From assembly GCF_019598945.1 (NCBI RefSeq), contig NZ_CP080598.1, positions 310,001 to 374,000 of the forward strand: 64,000 nucleotides of DNA. Reading direction: 5' to 3'. This DNA comes from Sphaerospermopsis torques-reginae ITEP-024 (lineage in GTDB: Bacteria > Cyanobacteriota > Cyanobacteriia > Cyanobacteriales > Nostocaceae). Positions 10,478 through 19,347 of the stretch are shown piece after piece. The position numbers and the translations under genes were made by a program. Every line of letters begins with the position of its first letter. The first letter of the stretch is position 1. The notes beneath the pieces were generated by a model. That model searched no databases, was not told the DNA's origin, and saw nothing but the letters and a program-made list of their open reading frames with translations.

Positions 10478-11176
10478 ATGGATTTTATGGAATCAAAGGC
10501 AATTTTAGAAATTAGTAATCTCAATCAATACTTTGGTACAAGCAAATTAAAAAATCAGATATTATTTGACATCAATTTATCAATTAAATCTGGTGAAATT
10601 GTCATTATGACTGGTCCTTCTGGTTCAGGAAAGACTACTTTATTAACTTTGATTGGTGGTTTGCGTTCTGTACAAAAGGGAAGTTTAAAATTTATTGGAG
10701 AAGAATTATGTGGAGCAGGAAACAATAAATTAGTGCAAGTCCGTCGTCAAATTGGTTATATTTTTCAAGCTCATAATTTACTTGACTTTTTAACAGCTAG
10801 ACAAAATGTACAAATGTCTTTAGAATTACAACCAAACATTTCTGAATCGGCAGCTAGAATACAATCAGAAGCAATGCTTCATGCTGTAAAATTAGGCGAT
10901 CGCATTAATTATTATCCATCCGATCTATCTGGAGGACAAAAACAAAGAGTTGCTATTGCTCGTGCTTTAGTTAGTCATCCTAAATTAGTCTTAGCTGATG
11001 AACCTACCGCAGCTTTAGATAGTAAAACAGGTCGAGATGTTGTTAATTTGATGCAAGAATTAGCACGGGAACAAAATTGTGCTATTTTAATGGTGACACA
11101 TGATAACCGTATTTTAGATATTGCTGACCGAATCATTCACATGGAAGATGGTAAGTTAATTAAACAAGTTTCATAA
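10478..11176 (+). CDS. devA: DevA-type ABC transporter ATPase
   Basis: Cytoplasmic ATPase that powers DevBC. 232 residues, typical of the LolD/MacB ATPase class. Walker A is GPSGSGKT (46-53). The Q-loop is in YIFQAHNLLDFLTARQNV, the signature is LSGGQKQR (about 147-154), the Walker B is LVLADEP, and the switch His is in MVTHD. A second in-frame ATG lies three codons later, and neither has a strong ribosome site. Last gene of devBCA; the next 380 bases are non-coding. Confidence 0.9.
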   Translation: MDFMESKAILEISNLNQYFGTSKLKNQILFDINLSIKSGEIVIMTGPSGSGKTTLLTLIGGLRSVQKGSLKFIGEELCGAGNNKLVQVRRQIGYIFQAHNLLDFLTARQNVQMSLELQPNISESAARIQSEAMLHAVKLGDRINYYPSDLSGGQKQRVAIARALVSHPKLVLADEPTAALDSKTGRDVVNLMQELAREQNCAILMVTHDNRILDIADRIIHMEDGKLIKQVS

Positions 11177-11562
11177 CTCTTTCAAGAGTAAAGAATTTAC
11201 AGCAGTTTTCATGTATTTGTACCACATCCTTCTTGTTATCTTCCTTTCTTCCTTTGCGCCTTTGCGTCTTTGCGTGAGATTAAAAAATGTGGTTCATTTA
11301 CCTGAAAATCGCTGTAAACAGTATCTATAAGAGTTAGTAAAATTTGGGAGTTTGAATTATGTCTTTTGGTGGATAAAATATCTACTTTGAGAATGAGGTA
11401 ATAATTTTCCTATTTATGTACATTTATGTAAAGTATAGGAATGTCATGGTCAGATCCCCTAATTCTCCAAGAAGTCGGGGATCTATCCACTGACATACTT
11501 ATCTTTTAAATTGTCAATTCACATTTGAAAATTCACATTTTAGATTCACAATTAATTGTATT
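11177..11562. repeat. gap with ctttgcg repeats and a dispersed palindrome
   Basis: Contains tandem ctttgcg-type units (about 11248-11275) and, at 11452-11484, one copy of the window's recurring palindrome with arms agatcccct and agaagtcggggatct. The latter could end devA transcripts. No gene is seen. Confidence 0.6.
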
Positions 11563-11799
11563 ATGATGCAAGATTTACTTATTTGCTTACAAGAAGCAAC
11601 TTTATATTTTATATTTAGAAAGTCCTGGATTCCTAAAAGTTTTGATCAATGTTTTGTCAATCTTACCTGTGGATGTCAAAACCCTGGAAAAGAAATGAAA
11701 TGTGAAGATTGTCCATATTTAGAAAGTTGCTTGTCTAGTTGGAAATTACATCAAAAATATCTTCAACAAAAGCCAAAATTCAGCAGTTTAAGAAGATAG
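11563..11799 (+). CDS. small Cys-rich protein, unknown
   Basis: 78 residues with six closely spaced cysteines in the middle (CGCQNPG, then KCEDCPYLESC), a pattern that suggests metal binding or disulfides. No family was recognised. The start is one of two adjacent ATGs and has no clear ribosome site. The 3' end overlaps the 3' end of nagB by 12 bases on the opposite strand. Codon use looks plausible, but coding status is not certain. Confidence 0.4.
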   Translation: MMQDLLICLQEATLYFIFRKSWIPKSFDQCFVNLTCGCQNPGKEMKCEDCPYLESCLSSWKLHQKYLQQKPKFSSLRR

Positions 11800-12564
11800 T
11801 AAACTAGCAGAATTTACATCTAAACATAAGACGGCTTGTGGTTGTGTTCGTAAAATTGAAGCTGGGCAATTTGTGTGAATTGACTCATGTAATATCTCTT
11901 TAACTATTTTGGCTTTGCGTGTTGCTGGTGCTAAACAAATAATTTTTTTAGCTGCACAAATCATAGGTATAGTTACAGTAAAAGCATACTGGGGAACGCT
12001 TTCTAAGTTGGGAAAATATCCGGTTTTCACTTGTTGCTGACGGTTGACTTGATCTAGTTTTACTAATTTGACACTAGCAGCATCTTCAAAATTAGCAACT
12101 GCGGGATCATTAAAAGCTAAATGTCCATTTTCTCCCACACCAAGAAGACACAAATCAATGGGTTGAGCTTTTAATAATTTGGTATAGCGATCGCACTCCG
12201 CAACAGGTTCTAAAGCATCTCCTTCTATATAGTAAAATTGCTTTGGAAATACCCTTTTTTCTACACGCTCCCGCAAATAATACCGGAAACTTGCAGGATG
12301 ATCAGCATTAATTCCTAAATATTCATCAAGGTGAAATAAAGTTATCTTTGACCAATCTATCCCACCTAAAGTAATTAAAGCATCCAAAAATTTAAGTTGA
12401 GAATTTCCTGTAGCTAATAATAAAGCAATTGTCTCCTGTTCTTGCAGCAGTTTATATAGATACTTCTGTACAATTTCAGCAACATCCTGCGCCATTTCTG
12501 TTTCCGATTTATAAATCTGCACCAGGAGATCCTCGACATGAAAAGATGTTGTAGCAGTATTCAT
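11788..12564 (-). CDS. nagB: glucosamine-6-phosphate deaminase family (NagB-like)
   Basis: Isomerises and deaminates glucosamine 6-phosphate to fructose 6-phosphate and ammonia in amino-sugar catabolism. 258 residues, close to the family length. Phosphate/sugar-binding ATGNSQ is at 51-56, HLDEY (catalytic Asp 80) at 78-82, and GVGENGHLAF with the ring-opening His 148 at 142-151. The closely related 6-phosphogluconolactonases lack this exact combination, so a deaminase is favoured. It is divergent from the HAD phosphatase gene 104 bases away, and a shared promoter region is likely. Confidence 0.85.
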   Translation of the reverse strand: MNTATTSFHVEDLLVQIYKSETEMAQDVAEIVQKYLYKLLQEQETIALLLATGNSQLKFLDALITLGGIDWSKITLFHLDEYLGINADHPASFRYYLRERVEKRVFPKQFYYIEGDALEPVAECDRYTKLLKAQPIDLCLLGVGENGHLAFNDPAVANFEDAASVKLVKLDQVNRQQQVKTGYFPNLESVPQYAFTVTIPMICAAKKIICLAPATRKAKIVKEILHESIHTNCPASILRTQPQAVLCLDVNSASLLSS

Positions 12565-12668
12565 AATTTATTGACAAGATAAAAAAAGAATGTGGGGATT
12601 TTATGGACTCATTTACGCTAAACTAAGTAAATTAACTTAATAGTTGTTTACATTTTAGCAAAAAAATC

Positions 12669-13355
12669 ATGCTGACAGCAATTCTCTTTGATCTAGATGG
12701 AACTATTGTCAATACTGATCCTATACATTACCAAGCTTGGAGAGAAATGCTGTTAAGTCACAGCATCGAAATTGATGAAAGTTTCTACAAATCCCGCATT
12801 AGTGGACGAATCAACCCAGAAATTGTCAATGATATTTTACCACATTTATCATTAGCAGCAGGTGAAAAATTTGCAGATGAAAAAGAAGCTCTTTTCCGTC
12901 ACCGTGCTTCCCACCTGCAACCCCTAGCTGGTTTTTCTGAACTTATAGAATGGACCAAAACACATCAGATAAAACGCGCATTAGTAACCAATGCTCCCCG
13001 GTTAAATGCGGAATTTATGCTGGAAGTTCTGGGAATTAAAGACGTTTTCCATACTATTGTTTTAGCAGATGATTGTCTAGCAGGTAAACCCGACCCTGAA
13101 CCCTACAAAGTTGCTCTCAATAAGTTAGGAATTACAGCAGAACAAGCTATTGCTTTAGAAGATTCTCCTTCTGGTATTCGTGCTGCTGTTGCTGCTAATA
13201 TCCCCACTATTGGTATTGCTTCTACCCATGATCCCCAAGTCTTACAAAATATGGGGACATTCATGGACATTCCCGATTTTACTGATTTGCGTCTATGGAC
13301 TTTCATTAATTCCTCGATAACAGTCAATTTAGCTCAGTTATCATCTACATTTTGA
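12669..13355 (+). CDS. HAD-family hydrolase (beta-phosphoglucomutase-like)
   Basis: Cytoplasmic phosphatase or phosphomutase of the HAD superfamily, subclass with an alpha-helical cap. 228 residues. Motif I is FDLDGT with nucleophile Asp 8 and acid/base Asp 10; motif II is the Thr in LVTNAP; motif III Lys is in AGKPDPEPY; motif IV is ALEDSPSG. Substrates of such proteins are sugar phosphates, and the divergent nagB fits sugar metabolism, but the exact substrate cannot be read from sequence. The ATG at 12669 puts motif I at the usual distance from the N-terminus. Confidence 0.85.
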   Translation: MLTAILFDLDGTIVNTDPIHYQAWREMLLSHSIEIDESFYKSRISGRINPEIVNDILPHLSLAAGEKFADEKEALFRHRASHLQPLAGFSELIEWTKTHQIKRALVTNAPRLNAEFMLEVLGIKDVFHTIVLADDCLAGKPDPEPYKVALNKLGITAEQAIALEDSPSGIRAAVAANIPTIGIASTHDPQVLQNMGTFMDIPDFTDLRLWTFINSSITVNLAQLSSTF

Positions 13356-13417
13356 TGAATTTTTGAGATTTTTAATACAGGTAATTCCCTTAACTCCTAA
13401 CTCCTAATTCCTAACTC

Positions 13418-13720
13418 CTATTTATTAATAGGGGTTTTACTTTGCCATATTTGTTCAAATTCTGCCTCGGAAATTTCAAATTCCTCAATATCTTTATCAT
13501 CTAATTTTTTATCGCAGAGCATTCCATAATCATCGGATGAATGGCTTTTATCATAGAATAATACATTGCCATTTTCATAAACTTCTATTTGTCTACGTGC
13601 ATATAAATCACTATCAAGTTCCATAAAGTAGGTGCTACGACCCCAAGAATCATATTCACCCCCAAGTGATACATCCCAAGACCATTTGTAATATTTCTTT
13701 GTTTTTTGTAATGTAGTCAT
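13418..13720 (-). CDS. DUF6881-like small protein
   Basis: 100 residues. The core reads ELDSDLYARRQIEVYENGNVLFYD, then ISEAEFEQIW at the C-terminus, a pattern I associate with the DUF6881 family (function unknown, often near immunity-type genes). I chose the ATG at 13720 because revcomp agagga lies just upstream. An in-frame start 45 bases further up (13765) lacks this. It stands alone, 62 bases from the convergent HAD gene across a run of aactcct repeats. The family assignment is tentative. Confidence 0.6.
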   Translation of the reverse strand: MTTLQKTKKYYKWSWDVSLGGEYDSWGRSTYFMELDSDLYARRQIEVYENGNVLFYDKSHSSDDYGMLCDKKLDDKDIEEFEISEAEFEQIWQSKTPINK

Positions 13721-14029
13721 ATCGCAATCCTCTTTCATTTGTGTTTCATTTGTAATATTTTGCATGGTCTAGCTATAGTTATTTTTTGATGCAGGTAACG
13801 GACAACAAGTAATAGATTTTCTCACATAATTCACATAATATTTACGAATGCCATAGATAATTTCACTCCTCATCTACAGATAGTTACTTGAATTTTTATG
13901 ACTTCCAAATAAAACCTCTACAATACCTATTTTACCTATTAACTAGGATAAAAATTGATGATAATAAGATTTTACTAAAATTTTAATTGAAATTCAGCAA
14001 TATTTCTAGTCTGAGTATTTAGTTAAGTT

Positions 14030-14467
14030 TTAGTTAAGTCGGATGATTTCCCGGACTTCCATTAAAATTTGTCCCAGCATATTTTTTCCACTACCATCAG
14101 ATCCACAACCCCAATAATAATCTATCAGTGAATTTTCCACTATTTCCTCATCACCTGTAGATAGGAGAATCTCCCTAATATCTGCATGGGTAGAAAACTT
14201 ACATAACAACGCTTTTCGCATAATATCATCTTTTACGTCTTCCCAATCTGAACGTAGAGGACGAGTCCTTTGTCTGCCCATTTTTGGAGCTTCTTTAGGT
14301 GTTTTAACAAGCCTAATTTGTTCTACATGATGTGTACCAATAAACTTTTGTGCTTGAAAGTAATGTTCACTGGTTAACCAATATAAATCATCTAATACAA
14401 ATCCGTGCGGTGAAAAGTTAGAAAAACAACCATATTGTTCAAGAGTATGATAAAAGTAGATTGTCAT
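14030..14467 (-). CDS. NADAR family protein (YbiA-like)
   Basis: 145 residues of the NADAR (DUF1768/YbiA) family. These are small N-glycosidases acting on ADP-ribose-linked substrates, including nucleobase ADP-ribosylation. Typical motifs are CFSNFSPHGF near the N-terminus, TSEHYFQAQKF, the EAPKMGR loop, and a C-terminal YWGCGSDGSGKNMLGQILMEVR. Members often start within a few residues of the FYHTLEQYGCFSNF segment, so I prefer the ATG at 14467 over the longer frame from 14515. No neighbour resembles a DarT-type ADP-ribosyltransferase. Confidence 0.85.
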   Translation of the reverse strand: MTIYFYHTLEQYGCFSNFSPHGFVLDDLYWLTSEHYFQAQKFIGTHHVEQIRLVKTPKEAPKMGRQRTRPLRSDWEDVKDDIMRKALLCKFSTHADIREILLSTGDEEIVENSLIDYYWGCGSDGSGKNMLGQILMEVREIIRLN

Positions 14468-14541
14468 GGAAATTATACCTGTCAAATGATTCTTGTTTTC
14501 ATATTGAGAATGCAATAATTTTATATTATATGGTTGTATAG

Positions 14542-14892
14542 TTAAATTTGCTTGCTACTGGTTAACTCTCTAGGTTCATAGTGACGGCAGTTTTGACAAG
14601 GACCGCTAGGGTTGACAGCACAACGGACGTAACCAGATCGAGCATTAAATTTACAACTAATATCACCTATTAAATAGCCTACACCCTCTAAATAATAGCG
14701 ATCGCCTTCGTTGATGGGTTCTGCACAATCGTCTTGAACTGGTCTTATATATGATTCTATCTGGGAATAGTTAAGAGTTACTTGTCTCCTGCGTGCGCTT
14801 GTCCGTTGCTGGTTTTTGCGAAGTACCCACAAAGACCATAGAGCCGGCAAAAAACCAATGAAAAGCAACAGTATTGTTTTGAACATTTTCAC
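14542..14892 (-). CDS. small membrane-anchored Cys protein, DUF6464-like
   Basis: 116 residues: an N-terminal membrane helix (about 5-24), a basic stretch (RKNQQRTSARRRQ), then a soluble domain with DISCKFNARSGYVRCAVNPSGPCQNCRHYE, whose four cysteines look like a metal site. This matches my memory of DUF6464, a cyanobacteria-specific family of unknown function. It is inferred to sit in the membrane with the Cys domain on one face; topology is not settled by the sequence. Confidence 0.7.
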   Translation of the reverse strand: MKMFKTILLLFIGFLPALWSLWVLRKNQQRTSARRRQVTLNYSQIESYIRPVQDDCAEPINEGDRYYLEGVGYLIGDISCKFNARSGYVRCAVNPSGPCQNCRHYEPRELTSSKQI

Positions 14893-14967
14893 TTTACCTC
14901 TCAGTTTACCTCATTTTGACATTGATTTTTTCTCAAATATTACTGATTACTGATAGCTGAATACTTA

Positions 14968-16323
14968 CTAATTATCCGTCAATTGTTTGACATGAGCAGA
15001 AAAGTGAGCATTTCTTAAAGATTGTATAGTTAAGAAAGAATCTTGTACCCAATATTTCTTACCAAAACGCACCAGTTGACGAGAATTTCCTGCCTGAATA
15101 ATACCAATTACAGGAACTTTTGCTTGATTATTGTCCCCTGATTGTTCTGTTAAAATTGAACTTAAATGACGCTTGACTTCAATATCAGTAGCTTCCTGTG
15201 GATTTAATTCCACTACTACCATCTGCACTTTTTCAACTTGTTCGGCATCTTCAACAATAAATTGAGTTTGTTCATCTCGTTTGTCTACTTTTCCCCAAAT
15301 GATTAATCTGGTATCTATTTCCAATAATGAACTAACTCGTTCATAAGTTTTAGGAAATACAACCGCTTCTGATGCTGTGGTTAAATCTTCTATTTGTAAA
15401 ATTGCCATTTGGTCACCTTTTTTAGTCATCACTTTTTTCACGTGATTGAGCATGACAACTGCACAAATCAATGTTTTATCTTTTTGTTCTCCCAACTGTG
15501 CCAAATTAATTGGTGAGAGCAAAGAAGATGATTGTTTGATATTTTTCAGAGGATGAGCGGATACATAAAAACCTAATAATTCTTTTTCCATCCGCAACTT
15601 TTCCTGTGGGGGATAATCTAAAACTGTTTCAGCTTTAGGTGCAGATTCAAAACCATTATTAGTTTTTGTTTGCGTACCATTATTACCAAATCCTCCCCCC
15701 ATCAAATCAAAGAGATTTCCCTGTCCAATAGCTCTATCTTTAGCACGAGATTGCGCCCATTCATAGACTAATTCTAAATCTTTAATCAATTGATGGCGGT
15801 TAGGTTCTATTTTGTCAAAAGCTCCACATTGAATCAATGATTCTAAAGTACGGCGGTTAACAGCACGTAAATCAATGCGATCGCAAAAATCAGCCAGAGA
15901 TTTAAATACTCCTGCTTCTACTCTCGCTTCTAAAATACAGGCGATCGCATTTTGTCCCACATTTCGCACGGCAGAAAATCCAAATAAAATCTTATTATCT
16001 GCGGGGGTAAAATCCAAACCTGAGCGATTAATATCCGGCGGATCAATTTCAATTCCCATAGTTGTGCAGTTGTTAAGATATTTCTGCACTTTATCTGTAT
16101 CACCACTGTTAGCGGTTAACAGTGCTGCCATATATTCTAATGGATAATTAGCTTTTAAATATGCTGTTTGATAAGTGACATAACCGTAAGCTGTAGAGTG
16201 GGATTTATTGAAACAATTAGAGGCAATTAAACCATTTTTTATGGCGAAATTATGATCTTTCTCAACACCAATATCATAAACATTGGCTTCACCTACGTAT
16301 TGACGGGAAATTATTTTAACCAT
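14968..16323 (-). CDS. dnaE: DNA polymerase III alpha, C-terminal half with split C-intein
   Basis: Second half of the replicative polymerase. Residues 1-36 (16216-16323) are the C-terminal piece of the cyanobacterial trans-splicing DnaE intein: NVYDIGVEKDHNFAIKNG and the final SN before Cys 37 of the extein (CFNKSHS). The partner N-half, encoded elsewhere, is joined to it by protein splicing. The rest is normal DnaE C-terminus: a helix-hairpin-helix area (about 100-170) and an OB-fold (about 290-360, ICAVVMLNHVKKVMTKKGDQM). The intein begins right at the ATG, as in other Nostocales. The ribosome site is weak. No second half is in the window. Confidence 0.96.
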   Translation of the reverse strand: MVKIISRQYVGEANVYDIGVEKDHNFAIKNGLIASNCFNKSHSTAYGYVTYQTAYLKANYPLEYMAALLTANSGDTDKVQKYLNNCTTMGIEIDPPDINRSGLDFTPADNKILFGFSAVRNVGQNAIACILEARVEAGVFKSLADFCDRIDLRAVNRRTLESLIQCGAFDKIEPNRHQLIKDLELVYEWAQSRAKDRAIGQGNLFDLMGGGFGNNGTQTKTNNGFESAPKAETVLDYPPQEKLRMEKELLGFYVSAHPLKNIKQSSSLLSPINLAQLGEQKDKTLICAVVMLNHVKKVMTKKGDQMAILQIEDLTTASEAVVFPKTYERVSSLLEIDTRLIIWGKVDKRDEQTQFIVEDAEQVEKVQMVVVELNPQEATDIEVKRHLSSILTEQSGDNNQAKVPVIGIIQAGNSRQLVRFGKKYWVQDSFLTIQSLRNAHFSAHVKQLTDN

Positions 16324-16476
16324 ATTACTTATACCATTTTAGATTTTAGATTTTGGATTTTGGATTTTAGATCAGGCTTAGATTTGTTATCTTTGTACTA
16401 GGCAATTGCCTAATTAATGTTTGGTAATTTCAAGTTTATTGACCATACTTAACAGCTTGAGATATTTTTACACGCC

Positions 16477-17124
16477 ATGACTATTGCTAAATCTCCCCCA
16501 ATTTTACCATTATTGGAAAATGGCGATCGCCTAGATCGTGCAGAGTTTGAACGTCGTTATACTGCGACACCCGATGTCAAAAAAGCTGAATTAATTGAAG
16601 GTATTGTATACGTGGCTTCTCCTTTACGCTTTACACCCCATGCTAAACCACATGGCGACTTGATAGGCTGGTTATGGACTTACAAAACTGCTGTCGGTGG
16701 GATCGAGTTGGGTGTTGAACCCACTGTACGCCTTGATAATGATAACGAACCTCAACCCGATGTAGTGTTATTTAGAGTAGATGGAAATGCCATAATTGAT
16801 GATGATGGTTATATTGCCGGTGCGCCAGAACTGATAGTAGAAATTGCTGCCAGTACCGTTTCCTACGATGTCCATGATAAGAAACGAGTTTATCAGAGAA
16901 ATGGTGTAAAAGAGTATATAGTTTGGCGAACTTTTGATCAACAAATTGATTGGTTTGTTTTAGAAGATAGTAAATATATAGAAATGAAACCAGATGCAGA
17001 GGGAATAATTAGGAGTGTGGAATTTACGGGTTTATGGTTAAATGTGGAGGCATTATTAGCGCGAGATATGCAGCAAGTTTTGAGAACTTTAAATGAGGGA
17101 ATTTCGCAAACAAACCTCAGTTAA
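16477..17124 (+). CDS. Uma2 family putative endonuclease
   Basis: 215 residues of the Uma2 (DUF820) PD-(D/E)XK family, which is hugely expanded in cyanobacteria and of unknown role. Core motifs: GVEPTVRLDNDNEPQPDVVLF with the conserved Asp, LIVEIAAST with the Glu, and DKKRVYQRNGVKEYIVW. Its stop overlaps the stop of the convergent AIPR gene by four bases. A second, distinct Uma2 gene lies at 40.3 kb. Confidence 0.85.
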   Translation: MTIAKSPPILPLLENGDRLDRAEFERRYTATPDVKKAELIEGIVYVASPLRFTPHAKPHGDLIGWLWTYKTAVGGIELGVEPTVRLDNDNEPQPDVVLFRVDGNAIIDDDGYIAGAPELIVEIAASTVSYDVHDKKRVYQRNGVKEYIVWRTFDQQIDWFVLEDSKYIEMKPDAEGIIRSVEFTGLWLNVEALLARDMQQVLRTLNEGISQTNLS

Positions 17125-18800
17125 GATATTTCTATTTGTTGAAGTTTTTCAATTAAATCTCCACGTCGGAATGTAGCCGAAAGTTGTTGTAAAGAAATAT
17201 CTTGAATGCCATAAAGTTTTTGTAGTGCTTGTTGAATATCTCGTACTGAATCATTAAAATAATCCTCCCCCTTTTGCTCGATAAACAAATTAGCATCATG
17301 AAAATTGCGGTGGTTAATTTGCTGTATTTGGAGATTCATTTTTTTGAGAAGTCTTTTCCCCATTTGCATGGCAATAAAACATGAAGAATAACGGACACAA
17401 GCAGGATCATTTGGGTTTGGTCGTTTACGTCGGTTTTCGGCAATTCTATATAACTGTACAGCAATTACAACCTGTGCGCCATTAAGCTGTTCAGTAAAAA
17501 TTGAATCGTACAGTTTACCAAAATGCTCACGAGTAAAAAACTTGGCTTGATGGGGTTTGTGTCGCCAAACAGCCAGTACCGCCTCAGCAGCTACCCCTGA
17601 AGTAATCTCTGTAGTGGATCTGGCACTGGTATCAGAACGTTTACGACGATAGTTAAATCCCAGTTGTTTGATATCCATTTCCAGCCTTTGCTGTAGATGA
17701 TCATTAGCTCGGAGATCCTTTAGATCAACAGGGTTCTGACTATTAGTAGCATAAGTAATTTTTTGGACTAAATCATCATTATCACTGGGTAATTGATAAA
17801 GCCTTAACAAAAGATATGCTTGGTTATTTTGCTGTAGTAAATCTGAATCTTGAAGAGTTTTAAAAATTGTCATGCAGGTTTGACCACCATTAATAATTTG
17901 TAGGTTTTCAACTTGTACCTGATGATCACTATTTTGCAGTGCATTGTAGGAGAATTTGTCACAAATTAAAGTGATGCCATTGTAAAAATAGAAATTATTC
18001 CTCTCATCGCTATTTAAAGTATCCCGAATACCTTCATTAACTCGGTTGCCTTGTAGCCCTAAGTAACGGCGAATATTACGTTCTAATAACCTTTCTCCGT
18101 GCCTTTCGATGAGTGCGGCAATTTCAGTTACGGAAATTCTTCCCACAAGCACCCGACTAAAATTCATATCTTCAACCACCGCTTTACCACTAAGTTGCAA
18201 AGTGTCTTTAACTGGTCGAGAAGCTTGTAAAATTTTTATTAACCGTTCATGATTAACGTGTTCCCAAGTTACTTGATCACCAAATCCTGCACGATCAATA
18301 GCTTCTTGAGAAGATTGATTCCATTTTATGCCATTATTACAAGCTAATGCCCGATCTTGGGGAATATATCCATCTCTAATTAAGCTCCGAGCTTCTTCTA
18401 CTTTGGTAAGTAAACGTTGATTAATATGTTCTAATTTGGCACTGGGATCAAACAGAAATCTAATTGCATTGATGAGAGCATTGATACCATTTTCAGGAAA
18501 ATTTGCGTTTCCTTGTAGATCATTTTTGTACTTTGCTTGAAATAAACTAACGGTAAACTCTCCATCATGTTCTTCGGAAATGTGGATAGCATCTACACCA
18601 AAATCTCCACCGCCTTCCATTAAACAATCAAAGGTATTAGAATCATCTAAATCAAGGATAGTTTGCACACAAAAATAGACAAATGCCAAAGATTTAAGTT
18701 TACCAGGATCATTGATATTTAATTCTTGATCTGCCTGTTGTTTAATGGTATCAGTTAATGAGTTTAAACGTTGATCAATAATAGAAGCATTGATATTCAT
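17121..18800 (-). CDS. AIPR family protein (phage-resistance abortive infection)
   Basis: 559 residues. An N-terminal part has DFGVDAIHI and a FQAKYKND motif resembling a restriction-endonuclease-like (D...QxK) nuclease core. The AIPR domain follows, with the diagnostic INGGQTCMTIF at about residues 302-312 and NSQNPVDLKDLRANDHLQQRLE. AIPR proteins are linked to abortive infection and restriction-type defence. This is a complete protein with no close partner on the same strand. It is tail-to-tail with the Uma2 gene. Its upstream region holds a HIP1 site. Confidence 0.82.
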   Translation of the reverse strand: MNINASIIDQRLNSLTDTIKQQADQELNINDPGKLKSLAFVYFCVQTILDLDDSNTFDCLMEGGGDFGVDAIHISEEHDGEFTVSLFQAKYKNDLQGNANFPENGINALINAIRFLFDPSAKLEHINQRLLTKVEEARSLIRDGYIPQDRALACNNGIKWNQSSQEAIDRAGFGDQVTWEHVNHERLIKILQASRPVKDTLQLSGKAVVEDMNFSRVLVGRISVTEIAALIERHGERLLERNIRRYLGLQGNRVNEGIRDTLNSDERNNFYFYNGITLICDKFSYNALQNSDHQVQVENLQIINGGQTCMTIFKTLQDSDLLQQNNQAYLLLRLYQLPSDNDDLVQKITYATNSQNPVDLKDLRANDHLQQRLEMDIKQLGFNYRRKRSDTSARSTTEITSGVAAEAVLAVWRHKPHQAKFFTREHFGKLYDSIFTEQLNGAQVVIAVQLYRIAENRRKRPNPNDPACVRYSSCFIAMQMGKRLLKKMNLQIQQINHRNFHDANLFIEQKGEDYFNDSVRDIQQALQKLYGIQDISLQQLSATFRRGDLIEKLQQIEIS

Positions 18801-18897
18801 AATTTTTAGCGACTACAGTAAATTAATTCAGGCGATCGCTTTTCATCTACAGACTGCTTTGTTTAACTCAAGTGAAAAGAGGATCGATCGCACTACT

Positions 18898-19347
18898 TTA
18901 AGAAATATTTTGCCACAGATCAGCTTTAATAAACCGCGATAAATGACCAATATTAGTGGTGGCAATCACCACATCTGGAACTCCTAAAGTTATTGCCTGA
19001 GACACCAAAATTATATCACCATCAATTGTTTTATCACCTGCTGTCGGTTGCCCTTGTTGACGGGCTTCTGCCCAAAGTTCTGCGGCTTTTTGCATTGCAG
19101 TTGTTGTAATTGGCAGATACTTAAGGAACTTGGCTAAATCATCTAAACGTGCAATTCCCTTGATTTTATTTGCTCGTAATAACTCACGTCTAACCTCATA
19201 ATCTGCAATTTCTGGAATAATCACACGACTTCCTGAATTAATGTGATTTTGAAGCCATTTAGCACATTCTATACTCTCAGGCGATAGCTTAGGATTAGTA
19301 ACTAAACCAAGGGGACCTGTATCCAAAATAATGACTCGGTTCACCAA
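18898..19347 (-). CDS. PIN-domain toxin (VapC-like)
   Basis: 149 residues, a PIN-fold ribonuclease. Acidic residues expected for the metal site are present: Asp 9 in ILDTGPLG, Glu 51 in DYEVRREL, and Asp 109/Asp 111 in TIDGDIILVSQA, followed by VVIATTNIGHLSRF. Members of this subgroup cleave RNA and are held inactive by the antitoxin made just upstream; the start overlaps the antitoxin gene by 7 bases. A remnant of a second copy of this pair lies at 47.8-48.1 kb. Confidence 0.82.
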   Translation of the reverse strand: MVNRVIILDTGPLGLVTNPKLSPESIECAKWLQNHINSGSRVIIPEIADYEVRRELLRANKIKGIARLDDLAKFLKYLPITTTAMQKAAELWAEARQQGQPTAGDKTIDGDIILVSQAITLGVPDVVIATTNIGHLSRFIKADLWQNIS

